The notes: generated by a model from the letters alone, not told the origin. Shown: positions 8,855-18,583, numbered from the stretch's first letter. The stretch is DNA of 23,833 nucleotides from an uncultured Lachnoclostridium sp. (GCA_958425285.1 CATZVV010000004.1:1-23833); one strand, 5' to 3'. A program made the numbers and translations.

Positions 8855-10321
8855 TTATTTTTCATTATTAAAATTCACAATATCTTCATTATCAAAAAGT
8901 CTTCCTTTGAATTCGATTACTTTTTTATTTTTCATATCAAAATCATTTATTGAAGCAATTATAATTTGATGTTGCCCATAGTCTCTCTGTAAAATCCTAA
9001 GCATATCTTGTATCGTACTCAATTTAACTTCCCTGCCACTTGGCGAATCCAATAAAATAGGCAGTATTAAACCCGTTTTTTCTCTTATCAGCTTTATGTA
9101 TGCAAGTTTAAACGAAAATACTATCTTATGCAGTATAGTGCCAGAAAGTGACTTCAAATCATTTGTAAAAATATAATCCTTTTGTGGTGCAACATAAGTT
9201 TCACTGACTCCAAATTCTTGAGCATATGTACTGATACACTTATGAAGTGCTTCCACTATATCATTATCAGATTTTGTTAATCTCCGAATTTCTTCTTGAA
9301 GTTTCTTCCGTTCCAACTTAAGCTTATCTATCACTTTTTGAGTTGCAATTGCATCTACATGAATTTTACTTATGTCAGCATCAAACTCTTCTATCACCGT
9401 TTGAACCTTCACTATTGTTTGCTCTTTCTTCTTTTGTGCCTCTAAAGTTACAATTTTTCTGTTTATCTGTGCTATTTCTGCCGCAAGCATTTCTCTTCTG
9501 GCTACTAAAAAATCATTATTGTCTGCAAAACCTAAAAGTGTTTCTTGGGTAACCGGAATTTCCTCCCCATCTTTACCCTGAACAATAAGTTTCATCTCAG
9601 CAATATATTCTGCAAGCAGCTTGTTTTTTCTAAGTATGTTTTTAATCTGTTTTAATTCTGCATCAACCGGTGCCATTTCGGTTCTTAGAATTTCAATATC
9701 ACGCTCTATAATTTCATCCGTAGAATCAAAAACAAGATTTTCTCCAACTTCATTGATTTCTTGTTGATATTGTGCTACCGAATGCATATATTCATACTTT
9801 TTCAACTCACGTTTCACTCCTTCTAACTGCTGCAGTTCACGTGAACAATCTTTTTCAGCTAATCCACGAACCAATGCCTCGATATTGAACCCTATACTTC
9901 CTATTACCTTTCCCCTGTTAAGTAGCGTCCACCCTTTTTCTTGATCCATATAAAATGCACCAAGCAAATTATCCAAGACATCTATGTTTGTGCATCCAGT
10001 AAGAATTTGTTGGATCTCATGAAAATCTGTCGGGAGCGAATACCCTTGCTCTGTCTCTCCGTCATCAATAGAAAGATATGATGCATGCCGGTATATTTTG
10101 AATTGCTTTCCAGCATTTTCAACTGTAAGCCAGAACTCCATATCCTCGAACTTAATACCCTTTGTACTAGGTATAGGATATCCGGCAGCATATAAAATCG
10201 AGCGCATAAAAGTTGTTTTCCCAGAACTGTTTGCCTGACTATAAATCATATTAACCAGTCTGGAAAATGTCACCTTCTTCTCTAAGAATCCTTCTTTTAA
10301 GGTAATCTCTACAAATTTCAT
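8855..10321 (-). CDS. SMC/RecF-like ABC ATPase, partner of the upstream nuclease (ABC-3C/Lamassu-like)
   Basis: A 488-residue protein. A Walker A loop at about 29-37 (QANSSGKTT) sits close to the N-terminus, as in RecF/SMC-type ATPases. Residues about 155-350 are rich in Glu, Lys and Leu and look like a short two-armed coiled coil. At the C-terminal end SLSGTILHKIVFSFKLA (391-407) resembles an ABC signature region, LPILLDSPSG (420-429) is Walker B, and IIIASIND (453-460) is the following strand. The residue after the Walker B aspartate is Ser, not the usual catalytic Glu. It is much shorter than true SMC proteins. Its ATG overlaps the nuclease stop by 4 bases (ATGA), so the two are translationally coupled and probably form one complex. 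In ABC-three-component and Lamassu systems such ATPases hold a nuclease in check until foreign DNA is sensed; that role here is inferred. Confidence 0.75.
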   Translation of the reverse strand: MKFVEITLKEGFLEKKVTFSRLVNMIYSQANSSGKTTFMRSILYAAGYPIPSTKGIKFEDMEFWLTVENAGKQFKIYRHASYLSIDDGETEQGYSLPTDFHEIQQILTGCTNIDVLDNLLGAFYMDQEKGWTLLNRGKVIGSIGFNIEALVRGLAEKDCSRELQQLEGVKRELKKYEYMHSVAQYQQEINEVGENLVFDSTDEIIERDIEILRTEMAPVDAELKQIKNILRKNKLLAEYIAEMKLIVQGKDGEEIPVTQETLLGFADNNDFLVARREMLAAEIAQINRKIVTLEAQKKKEQTIVKVQTVIEEFDADISKIHVDAIATQKVIDKLKLERKKLQEEIRRLTKSDNDIVEALHKCISTYAQEFGVSETYVAPQKDYIFTNDLKSLSGTILHKIVFSFKLAYIKLIREKTGLILPILLDSPSGREVKLSTIQDMLRILQRDYGQHQIIIASINDFDMKNKKVIEFKGRLFDNEDIVNFNNEK

Positions 10322-11301
10322 AAGTTCACGCCCCTTTTGATATCATTGATGCATCGACGTTGTGTAAGAATTCTATACAAAATAATTTTAATCAGAGACT
10401 CCTTTGTCTCCGAATCAGCATTTACATTTTCAATGGCAAATAAATAATCTTTCCAATTATCTGTCACAAAACTCTTCGGTGATTTTTTAGACCTATTATG
10501 ATCTGTAATCACCTTGGTAAAAAACTCATATAACATCGTTTGCTGATTAATAATAGCTCTATATTTCCTTTCAATTTCAAGGCACTCGTCATCATCAAAA
10601 TCTTTCTTATAATCATTTGCCGCTGTCTGGTCAACTAAGAGCACAATGAGTGGCCATATCATCTGCTTTTTATCAATTGAAACCGCCGTGTCTGGCTGCG
10701 TAGCATTTTGGAAGAAATCTCTTTGCCATATATGTAATATTTCTGAACTTATTCCTTCTGAAGGAATTCCAAATTCCATAAGACGTTCTCCCACACATGC
10801 CTGTATTTCTTTGTAACGATTTTTAAGATCTCTACCATAAAACGGTATAACACGTACATCCATCAACGATGTATCCAAATGACTATACCCCTTATCTGCC
10901 AAAATATTCTGTACCTTTTTTTGACAACTATCCGGTAATTCATCAAAATACAAATGTGTTCTTCCAGTGAATGCCCACATTGTTTTTTGATTATTAAATG
11001 GATTTGGTGAATTCGTTGTGTATGTAAACAGGCTGCCATCGCCATTTTGAGAGTCTAAATTCAACGTCTCCAGTGCTGCTGTTAGCTTTTCATTGATATT
11101 TGAAAAATCATCCTGCTTTATCACTGATTTGACTTGAGAATATATCTTTGTTTTATCTTTCAAAGTAATCTCTATATCTTCGTCAGCACCTTCCACTCGA
11201 ACCTTATCTGCCTCTCTGATATTATCAAGCATAAGAAGTATTGCTGCATTTGCTTGAAAATCCCAACCAAAAGCAGATGGCGATGCGTTTCTGTCTCCCA
11301 T
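10318..11301 (-). CDS. Cap4/DUF4297-like nuclease-domain protein
   Basis: A 327-residue protein. The N-terminal ~110 residues match the pattern of the Cap4 (DUF4297) branch of PD-(D/E)xK nucleases: GWDFQANAAILL (12-23), a conserved Glu at 37, EDIEI (41-45) and SQVKS (55-59), giving a D/E...QxK active site. Cap4 itself is a CBASS effector, but no cyclase or nucleotide sensor gene is present, so CBASS is not supported. The C-terminal ~200 residues are helical and unrecognised and may bind the partner ATPase. A strong ribosome site (AGGAGG, 9 bases before ATG) and a 53-base gap separate it from the PC4-like gene, so it may be transcribed with the cassette upstream or be an independent unit. It overlaps the ATPase gene by 4 bases. 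Confidence 0.7.
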   Translation of the reverse strand: MGDRNASPSAFGWDFQANAAILLMLDNIREADKVRVEGADEDIEITLKDKTKIYSQVKSVIKQDDFSNINEKLTAALETLNLDSQNGDGSLFTYTTNSPNPFNNQKTMWAFTGRTHLYFDELPDSCQKKVQNILADKGYSHLDTSLMDVRVIPFYGRDLKNRYKEIQACVGERLMEFGIPSEGISSEILHIWQRDFFQNATQPDTAVSIDKKQMIWPLIVLLVDQTAANDYKKDFDDDECLEIERKYRAIINQQTMLYEFFTKVITDHNRSKKSPKSFVTDNWKDYLFAIENVNADSETKESLIKIILYRILTQRRCINDIKRGVNL

Positions 11302-11354
11302 ACCTATAATCCTCCTACCTTATTTTTACAACTACTACATTCTCTTCACAACGT

Positions 11355-11579
11355 TTATTCCGCAACGATTTTATCCAGTAATTTGTATAGTTCCTGCACT
11401 TCATCCGCTGTCAGCGTTATTCCTTTTCCCATTTTCTCATGGTTCGGCGACCAGTCACGCAAATCATATTTTGCTTCCGCACCGTTCCAAGAAATAAGAT
11501 TCAGCTCCTTAGTCCAGCCTTTTGCACTTTCAGAAAGTACACCTAATTCTTCTTTGATTTCAAATTTAATGTCTGCCAT
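11355..11579 (-). CDS. PC4/YdbC-like single-stranded DNA-binding protein
   Basis: A 74-residue protein with the pattern of the YdbC branch of the PC4 family: WTKELNLISWNG, then KYDLRDWSPNHEKMGKGITL, then a C-terminal helix (ADEVQELYKLLDKIVAE). The lactococcal YdbC protein binds single-stranded DNA as a dimer; the same activity is expected here. A GGAGG site lies 7 bases before the ATG, overlapping the tail of the methyltransferase gene (11-base gap), so the two are co-transcribed. YdbC-like genes are often housekeeping or element-borne; its place directly behind a helicase and methyltransferase suggests it acts on the single strand the helicase exposes, which is inference. Confidence 0.8.
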   Translation of the reverse strand: MADIKFEIKEELGVLSESAKGWTKELNLISWNGAEAKYDLRDWSPNHEKMGKGITLTADEVQELYKLLDKIVAE

Positions 11580-11590
11580 TATAATTCCTC

Positions 11591-14500
11591 CTAATATCGT
11601 GCTTCTATAATTTTTTGTTCTTCCAACGACACTTCATACAATTCATAAACCAAATCGTTCAATTCATCTTCTATGCCTTTGTTGTTTGGTTCTTCTAATA
11701 ATTTGATAACCAACTTCTCAATAGCATCAAAAACATCCGTATCTTCTGCAATTTTAACAGGAATGTTGTCAACTTCATATCCGTTTACATTACTATTAGT
11801 ACTTAACTTAGCAAAATACCAATTCAGCAGGTGTGAATTAAGCAAACCTAAAAAGTAAAAACTTTTTTCTCCACACAGTAGATAATTTACTGAATTTGCA
11901 CAGTAAATCCCCTCATCGGCAAGTGTCATCTTCAAACGATATTTTTCATTTACCCCTGTTATTCCTTGCATCACTATACGCTTTTCTAAATGGTGTCTGC
12001 TTCTCGGCGTATTGTTTTCTTGCAGATATAATTCATCATCCAAATACAAAATATCTCCTTGACTGATATTATCTGTAAGATAATATTTTTGTACTTGTGC
12101 TCCTCTCAGCATTCTTGTATATGTGTTTTCCAAATGCACATATTTCTTATTTAGGGATAAATCTATTTCGCCAGTATAACATTTAGAAAAGTCACTCATA
12201 CGATTGCTTCCCCTGCACACCTTTAATAAAATATCATATTCTTTGGGTGTCATAAGTGGAATTGTAAGTGAATTATTATCTATCAACCCTATATCTTCTC
12301 GTGTCATCCATGTCTTAGGACTTGACAAATCCACATACCTATCCGTGCTAATTCTCATAGGAAATTTTGTGTCCGGTTTTACCTTTGTCTTTGAAGCTCC
12401 CAATATGCAGACTGACATTTTCGCCGATTTAAACACTCTTTTGTTTTCATTGTCTCTTTCAGGAAATGCTTCTAAATAATCAATTTTATTTTCATCCAAT
12501 GTAAATTTCCGTAAACTTGAAGCACTTAAATCACACATATATGCCATAGGAAAAATCAATGACAAATGTCCATCTTTTCTCAATAGATCAAACGATTTAC
12601 AAATGAATAATCTAAATACATTTATCATACCTCCTTTGGCTGGCTGATATATAGTATTATTCTTATAACATTTTAGCTCGTATTCATCTGCCATTATACT
12701 CGTATTTTGATTCTGCTTTTTATTCAAAAGACCATACGGTGGATTTCCTATAACTGCATCAAATCCTCCATTTCCCCGAAATACTTTTGGAAAATATAAC
12801 TGCCATAAAATAAATGGCTTAGATGCTTCATCTAATGTTTCATAATAAGCATCTACCAATTCAGGATTTCCCTGCAACTGTTCCAAAATTATCTCATCAT
12901 ATATATGCTGAATTTCCGCTTTGATTTCTTCCTTGTCATTATGCTCTTTGGTAAAGAACAATTTATCCTGTAATTCAATCAGTTTTTTCAGCATTACATC
13001 TACGCCACTTTGAAACATCGTCTGCTGACTATTTACAGATACATTATTTAACAATACGCTCTCTGTAATCAGCTTATTTCCCTTAAATTCGTCTATCAGA
13101 CTATTTCCGCAAATAATATTACAATCCAAGTTCGGAAGCTGGCGTGGCTTTGAATGTGCATCAAAGTCACCGTTTCCTGCGTTATCCGTTATCTCATCAT
13201 CAATAACAATAGATAGCCACAAACGCAGTTTTGCTATATCCACCGCACTCGGTTCTATATCACAGGCAAAGATACAATTTTTAATTGTATTTACTTTCAA
13301 ATCATACGGCTTTCTTTCATACGCATAAAAACTTTTTTTTTGGAATCCATTCATTTCGATTGCAAGGTATTCCGTCAACACCTGACGAGCCTTTACAATT
13401 TCATTCAGCATACCAAGAGGGAATGCTCCCGAACCAACCGCCAAATCTGCTACTTTTACATTTGCAAGTAAATCATCCAGTTCTTTTAATCGGTTTACAC
13501 CTTTTTTGAAACTGAATATTTCTTCGGAAATCAGCATTTCCTTTTCCTTGTCAATTACATAATGCGTCTTTCCGCTGGCATCCGTAACCTTTAATGTCTT
13601 AATGGTATCTTCATCACGCAGATATTCGCCATAAAGAATAAAATCCCTTATTGCATCTTCTGTAATTCCAGTTTTGCTTACCAAGTGATTGATGAGCGTT
13701 TCCTGACACATATAATGCACAATCTCACGAGGGGTATAAAATGCCCCTTTGGATTTTCTGTCTTTTACATCCAGAAGATTTTCAAATACTTTACCCAGCA
13801 TCTCAGGATCAATAGCAACTTCACGCTCCATAGGTTCATCTTCATTCATTGTAAAGTTGTATCGATCAAAAATATCTAAGATACCGTCTGCATCCCTGCC
13901 CTTTTCTTCTGCATTAGAAAAAATATCATTCGGAATGTTAAAATTATTATTTTCCCATTCGTAGTTATCCAACTGTTCAAACAAGCCACCATTCAGAAAC
14001 GGAATCCGTCTATGAAGCGGTGGGAAGAATCCGTTTTCTCCACGGTTTACATTTAAGCCTGTATAAAACAACGGCTCTAAATAATCATCAAAATAATTTT
14101 TGCCAGCAGATTTACAACCCTCGAAGATTTTACGCATAAAGTCTTTCGGTCCTGTTCCCCACGGCTTTCCTTTTACAATGCCAGCTAAAAATTCTTCATC
14201 TTCATCTGACAACTGTTTCAACTTATCAAATACAATTCTATATGTACCGTCTTGCTGTTGTGCATAAACACTTCCTACAATATCCCTTGATTTCTGACCT
14301 CTGGCAAAGAACGCATTTTTATAGTCCTTTTCTGTCATTACAACAGGAATTGCATCTACGCCCAGCCAGCCTTTTTTCTGAATGAAATACAGGAATACTA
14401 TCTGCCCTAACAATTTCTTTGCAAACTGTTCACTTGTAAAGTGCCTGATTTCTGCTTCCTGCATAAATTCAGTATTTGCTTCCAGATATTCCCTAAGTTC

Positions 14501-15094
14501 ATGATATTTTTCGCAATACTGCTGGAAAAATTCATTTGTTACTTTTTCAACACTAAATGCTTCTTCCAATTCATCAATGTCTGGGTTATTATCATCATCC
14601 CTGAATATCGGGAACAATCTCTGCTTCGCAGTATTGCAAGGCTCTCCCTTACCTACCAGATAGGAATACCGTCTGGCAGGAGTTAATTTTTCTGTGACTT
14701 TTCCCTTTGAAAATTCATAGTCCAGTCTAATAAATGACAAACGCCACTTCTCAGGTTCTTCTGGCGTATAGAACGCAACCAATGCACCAGCACACATTCC
14801 TTTTTCCAGAAGTGTTTTTACAAAGTTTCTCTGCATGGTTCTTGCACGCTCTACACTATCCCCGCTTCTAAGTGCAACAGAAAAAATTGCAATCTTATTT
14901 CCGTCATTCCCCATATAATTGCCGATATGATAATATCCTGCAATATAACTGTAAAAATTATTTGATACAAATTGTGTTGTATTTGGTGCTACCAATTCCA
15001 CGTGGTTTAGTAATTCCTGCACAAACCTGACAAAATCATTATTGTTATATGCACTTGTCAGAACCGATTCAAATATTTCAGATTTCCTACTCAT
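11591..15094 (-). CDS. Eco57I-like DNA adenine methyltransferase with C-terminal specificity domain
   Basis: A 1167-residue protein. GAFYTPREIVHYM (450-462) is the typical entry to an N6-adenine methylase domain. Motif I is ADLAVGSGAF (549-558) and the catalytic motif IV is NPPY (784-787). Residues about 960-1115 look like a target-recognition domain, ending in the characteristic NSHLLNWYFAKLS...NVNGYEVDNIPV stretch (1086-1113). The large N-terminal region has no nuclease motif I can defend, unlike true type IIG enzymes. It therefore probably marks host DNA while the adjacent helicase carries the nuclease. It starts 3 bases after the helicase stop, with AAGGAGG inside the end of that gene, so coupling is tight. 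The architecture is also reminiscent of BREX PglX, but the other BREX genes are absent. Confidence 0.88.
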   Translation of the reverse strand: MSRKSEIFESVLTSAYNNNDFVRFVQELLNHVELVAPNTTQFVSNNFYSYIAGYYHIGNYMGNDGNKIAIFSVALRSGDSVERARTMQRNFVKTLLEKGMCAGALVAFYTPEEPEKWRLSFIRLDYEFSKGKVTEKLTPARRYSYLVGKGEPCNTAKQRLFPIFRDDDNNPDIDELEEAFSVEKVTNEFFQQYCEKYHELREYLEANTEFMQEAEIRHFTSEQFAKKLLGQIVFLYFIQKKGWLGVDAIPVVMTEKDYKNAFFARGQKSRDIVGSVYAQQQDGTYRIVFDKLKQLSDEDEEFLAGIVKGKPWGTGPKDFMRKIFEGCKSAGKNYFDDYLEPLFYTGLNVNRGENGFFPPLHRRIPFLNGGLFEQLDNYEWENNNFNIPNDIFSNAEEKGRDADGILDIFDRYNFTMNEDEPMEREVAIDPEMLGKVFENLLDVKDRKSKGAFYTPREIVHYMCQETLINHLVSKTGITEDAIRDFILYGEYLRDEDTIKTLKVTDASGKTHYVIDKEKEMLISEEIFSFKKGVNRLKELDDLLANVKVADLAVGSGAFPLGMLNEIVKARQVLTEYLAIEMNGFQKKSFYAYERKPYDLKVNTIKNCIFACDIEPSAVDIAKLRLWLSIVIDDEITDNAGNGDFDAHSKPRQLPNLDCNIICGNSLIDEFKGNKLITESVLLNNVSVNSQQTMFQSGVDVMLKKLIELQDKLFFTKEHNDKEEIKAEIQHIYDEIILEQLQGNPELVDAYYETLDEASKPFILWQLYFPKVFRGNGGFDAVIGNPPYGLLNKKQNQNTSIMADEYELKCYKNNTIYQPAKGGMINVFRLFICKSFDLLRKDGHLSLIFPMAYMCDLSASSLRKFTLDENKIDYLEAFPERDNENKRVFKSAKMSVCILGASKTKVKPDTKFPMRISTDRYVDLSSPKTWMTREDIGLIDNNSLTIPLMTPKEYDILLKVCRGSNRMSDFSKCYTGEIDLSLNKKYVHLENTYTRMLRGAQVQKYYLTDNISQGDILYLDDELYLQENNTPRSRHHLEKRIVMQGITGVNEKYRLKMTLADEGIYCANSVNYLLCGEKSFYFLGLLNSHLLNWYFAKLSTNSNVNGYEVDNIPVKIAEDTDVFDAIEKLVIKLLEEPNNKGIEDELNDLVYELYEVSLEEQKIIEARY

Positions 15095-15097
15095 TTG

Positions 15098-18000
15098 TTA
15101 CGCCTCCTTCATATAGCAAGATAAAATCACTTGCTTTTCGCCATCCTGTTTTAATTTCTGTTGCTTTCTGCCCTCAAAATATTTTTCATCAACCTGTTCC
15201 ACGATTTTATAATAGGCTTCTACGCCGTCCTCCACATTCTTTATACTTTTCAGTATATTCTTTGTGTCGGCGGCTGGAATATCGCCGTTTTCCCAAACTT
15301 CAATCATCCGTTTTATCTTTTCTTCCTGTTCATCTGTAAATGTCTTAATTGTCATAAGCAAGGCTTTCAGATAGCGAATAATCTTCTGGTCGTTTGCACC
15401 CACAGCTACACGCCCTGTCGTAATCACTTTTTCTTCCGTTTGGGATATATCAAACGCTTCATTATTTGCATCATAGTGTGCAAAATAATTCTGCCCCACA
15501 CTAATCTTTTCTTCGTCAGGCTCACACTTCAAATAACCGACTGCATCCATAAAGGAAATCTGTTTTGTATCGCCTTGTCCTGCCACAAAAAATGTTTTCA
15601 TATATCCCTTGCGAATAAATGATAATGTAGCTTCATCCGTTATCTTGTCCGAATACCGCCCTGTTTTTGCTTTCTTCGGCAACCGTTTAATCTTTTCAAA
15701 CAATTCCGTATCATTATCCCGAATCTGACGGATAACTGCCAGATATGCCAGCTCTGGGTTCGAGCTTTCCTCATCTTCTGCCAAATCCTTATTCAAATCC
15801 TGAAACAGTTTTTGTGAGCTGACTTCTTCTTCATCTGACAGATATTTGAAATCTTCGCCCAGCGTATCATGAAATGCCTGCAATTTTTCAATAATTCTAT
15901 CCTTTAATGGTAAATGCTTGCTTGTTGCAGATGTCGGGAAGAAATTAAATACATAAATTTCTTCATATTCACTACCGACACGGTTAATTCGACCTACTCG
16001 TTGCATAATTCTGGTCGGATTCCATGGCAAATCATAGTTAATCAATGCGTTTGCCCTATGTAAGTTGATACCCTCTGCCAGTACATCCGTAGTAATCAAT
16101 ACATCATACTGGTTATTTCCATTTTCTGCATACTTCGGATTGAAGCTATCTTCAATTACCGATTTTAACACCAAACTGCTTGAGCCAGTATACGCAATAA
16201 CCCTATCGCCAAAGAGGTCTTTCAATTCCCCAGCCAGATATTCTGCGGTTTCCTTTGATTCTGTAAAAATAATTTTCTTGTTTCCAACTAACTTATCATT
16301 ACTTTTTAATTCATCCTTAAACTGAATGAGTTTCGGATCGTCTGTAATGGTTTTCCACATATCATGTAAATATTGCAGTTTTGCTAAATCCCAGCGTAAA
16401 TCCTTAATAAATTTCTCGTCAAATTCTTCTGACTTGAAGTGCATTACCGCTTCGGTTTCCACTAAATCCATAAGTTTTTCATCATCGCCACTATCCAGCA
16501 AATCATAAACATCTACCTTTTTGCTGATATACACTTCGCCCTGTTCGTACATATCAATAAACTTCTCGTAGGATTCTAAAAATCTGCCAAGCGTTTTTTT
16601 GAAAGCAAAGAAACTACTTTCTAAACGCTTAACCAATATGGATTTCATAAATCCTCCCATATTATGTTGTGCTGTTAAAAGGGAAGCATATTTTTTTGTA
16701 TCTTTTAAATATACCAGCGGTTTATATCTGGAATACTTGAAATTTTTAATGGTATCTACGGTTTCATTAAATACGGTATTTGTATCTTCATCAAACACAT
16801 ACGCTATCGGTTCAGGTGTTCCGAGCTTCGGAAATGTCAATCCCTGTCTGGCAAGGTCATCCGCATAATATTCAATGATTTCGCCTCTGGTTCTACGAAT
16901 CATTATGTGGCGTAAAATCTTATCCCTGATTTCTTCCGAGTTTGCACGAACCGCATCCAGATACATTTGTGTACCTTTTGTCAGCTTCTTTTCCTTAGAA
17001 CGCAATTCCCTGAAAAATGCTTCAAGGTCTTTCAATCCAACGATTGTACTATCATGCTTCGGCTGGAATAAATAAATCTGGTTTTCTATATCGCTGGAAT
17101 AGTTGTTAATCGGAGTTGCCGATATAAGTACCACTTTTTTACCGTAACATATCTTATGTAGACTGGAAAAACTTTCTGTTCCCTGATTACGGAAGCGGTG
17201 TGCTTCATCAATAAATACATAAGAATACTTATCTACTCCCTTTTCCAATATTGCATCTAATTTTCCTAATGACTGCACTTCGGCAGCCACATCAAATTCC
17301 AGCAATACTTCTTTCCAGTAGTCCACAAGAACAGGCGGACAGATAACCAGCTTTTTACCTTTTTTCAGGCTCTTTGCCAGCATAGCACAAATATATGTCT
17401 TTCCAAGACCTACTACATCAGATACAAATACGCCGTTATAAGTTTCCAGAATCTTTCTCGCCTGCACCACAGCATCAAGCTGGTACTGCAAACGCATATA
17501 TCCGTCAGGCAATAAGTTATCAGCCAAAAGGTCTTTATCAGAGTTAATTTCTTCCCTGAAAAATTCATACAATGTCTTTAAATATATTTCATACGGTGTA
17601 ATATCGTTTCTAATCCATGTTCTATGTTCTACTGCTTCTATGTAATCTTTGGTTACAGGAACACCCTTTTCCCACAGCTCCTCGAATTTTTCAAGAGCAA
17701 ACTTCACATCCCTGCTGTCTTTCAGTTCTACATTAAATTCCAGATTATTCTGCAATCCTGCTTCGGAAAAGTTACTTGATCCTGTAATAACACTTCCGTA
17801 TGTATCTGGCACACGCTCCATATCCTTACGCATAATATAAACCTTTGCGTGAATCGGTGCTTCCATATACATACGCAGTTCCAGCTTACCATTCTTTAAC
17901 CAATCAACGAAAGTGCGGACACCCTGCTCGATTTCAGAAGTAGGCTCTGCTTCTTCAAATTCCGTTTCCACGGATTCCCCAAAGGCTTCCTTTGCCTGTT

Positions 18001-18262
18001 TGGTTGTCGGCGAATCATACGCTAATTCCATATTCGCTTTGTCAATAATTTTAACCGTATATTTATCTACATTCAGACCTACCAATATACGAATCTTCTC
18101 AACGGATTCCATAGACTGATACATCTTAAAAAATCCACTGGTTCTAAAATATCCCACCAAAATATCAAAAAACTGCGTATTGCTTTTCAAAATATTACTG
18201 AACCTACTGTATAAATCTCTGTCGGGTTCATTTGTAAAAAAAGTCAGGTCATTATTTACCAT
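15098..18262 (-). CDS. SNF2-type helicase with N-terminal phospholipase D-like nuclease domain
   Basis: A 1054-residue protein. Residues about 20-200 form a PLD-like domain: IHAK (137-140) supplies the His and Lys of the HKD motif, followed by TGSSNFSEAGL (160-170) and Glu 175. One HKD per chain implies dimerisation for cleavage. The helicase has Walker A DVVGLGKT (282-289), IDEAH (351-355), SAT (381-383), and motif VI QRVGRINRVG (754-763), with LITTDVLAEGINL before it. This is a double-strand translocase type of superfamily 2. PLD helicases next to methylases have been noted in defence islands as predicted restriction systems. The start at 18262 has a GGAGGG site 9 bases upstream, and the gene follows the XRE regulator by 68 bases. 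It is the probable restriction arm of the methyltransferase. Confidence 0.9.
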   Translation of the reverse strand: MVNNDLTFFTNEPDRDLYSRFSNILKSNTQFFDILVGYFRTSGFFKMYQSMESVEKIRILVGLNVDKYTVKIIDKANMELAYDSPTTKQAKEAFGESVETEFEEAEPTSEIEQGVRTFVDWLKNGKLELRMYMEAPIHAKVYIMRKDMERVPDTYGSVITGSSNFSEAGLQNNLEFNVELKDSRDVKFALEKFEELWEKGVPVTKDYIEAVEHRTWIRNDITPYEIYLKTLYEFFREEINSDKDLLADNLLPDGYMRLQYQLDAVVQARKILETYNGVFVSDVVGLGKTYICAMLAKSLKKGKKLVICPPVLVDYWKEVLLEFDVAAEVQSLGKLDAILEKGVDKYSYVFIDEAHRFRNQGTESFSSLHKICYGKKVVLISATPINNYSSDIENQIYLFQPKHDSTIVGLKDLEAFFRELRSKEKKLTKGTQMYLDAVRANSEEIRDKILRHIMIRRTRGEIIEYYADDLARQGLTFPKLGTPEPIAYVFDEDTNTVFNETVDTIKNFKYSRYKPLVYLKDTKKYASLLTAQHNMGGFMKSILVKRLESSFFAFKKTLGRFLESYEKFIDMYEQGEVYISKKVDVYDLLDSGDDEKLMDLVETEAVMHFKSEEFDEKFIKDLRWDLAKLQYLHDMWKTITDDPKLIQFKDELKSNDKLVGNKKIIFTESKETAEYLAGELKDLFGDRVIAYTGSSSLVLKSVIEDSFNPKYAENGNNQYDVLITTDVLAEGINLHRANALINYDLPWNPTRIMQRVGRINRVGSEYEEIYVFNFFPTSATSKHLPLKDRIIEKLQAFHDTLGEDFKYLSDEEEVSSQKLFQDLNKDLAEDEESSNPELAYLAVIRQIRDNDTELFEKIKRLPKKAKTGRYSDKITDEATLSFIRKGYMKTFFVAGQGDTKQISFMDAVGYLKCEPDEEKISVGQNYFAHYDANNEAFDISQTEEKVITTGRVAVGANDQKIIRYLKALLMTIKTFTDEQEEKIKRMIEVWENGDIPAADTKNILKSIKNVEDGVEAYYKIVEQVDEKYFEGRKQQKLKQDGEKQVILSCYMKEA

Positions 18263-18330
18263 ACCCCATCCCTCCGCATCTTTCGCTTTTTTATTATTCT
18301 ATTTGATTAGGTGTCCTATAAAACTCTCTG

Positions 18331-18537
18331 CTATTCTTCTGTTATAATTTCCATAATATCATCTAAGGAACACCCCAGCTCTACACAAATCCTCGTTAAA
18401 ACTTCCACCCTTACATCTTCATTTCTTCCAAGCTTTGCCATAGCATTAGTACTTATCTTTGCCCTTTCACAAAGCTGTGTTTTATTCATTCCTCGGTCAA
18501 TCAGTATCTTCCATAGTTTGTTATAACTTACAGCCAT
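18331..18537 (-). CDS. Small XRE/Cro-type transcriptional regulator
   Basis: A 68-residue protein starting MAVSYNKLWKIL, chosen because AGGAGGTG lies 5 bases before this ATG; a longer frame reaching 18612 would run through the predicted promoter. It is almost entirely a Cro/C1 helix-turn-helix (MNKTQLCERAKISTNAMAKL), of the short type ending in LGCSLDDIMEII. It is the first gene before the helicase and methyltransferase, as a controller protein is in many restriction-modification operons. An inverted repeat over the promoter -35 box is its likely operator. It could delay the nuclease until the methyltransferase has marked the host; that is inference. Confidence 0.88.
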   Translation of the reverse strand: MAVSYNKLWKILIDRGMNKTQLCERAKISTNAMAKLGRNEDVRVEVLTRICVELGCSLDDIMEIITEE

Positions 18538-18583
18538 TCTACACCTCCTATGCCTGTCAAATAACCATTTCAAACTACCTATA

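Noticed and set aside
10318..11301. CBASS operon because of the Cap4-like nuclease
   Set aside because: No cyclic-nucleotide synthase or sensor domain gene is in the neighbourhood; the partner is an SMC-like ATPase.
11134..11610. 158-codon plus-strand open frame
   Set aside because: It covers parts of the nuclease and the whole PC4-like gene on the opposite strand and has no protein-like pattern or ribosome site.
11591..18262. BREX or DISARM system
   Set aside because: Only a PglX-like methyltransferase and a PLD helicase are present; PglZ, BrxC, BrxL, DrmA/DrmB-type genes are not seen.
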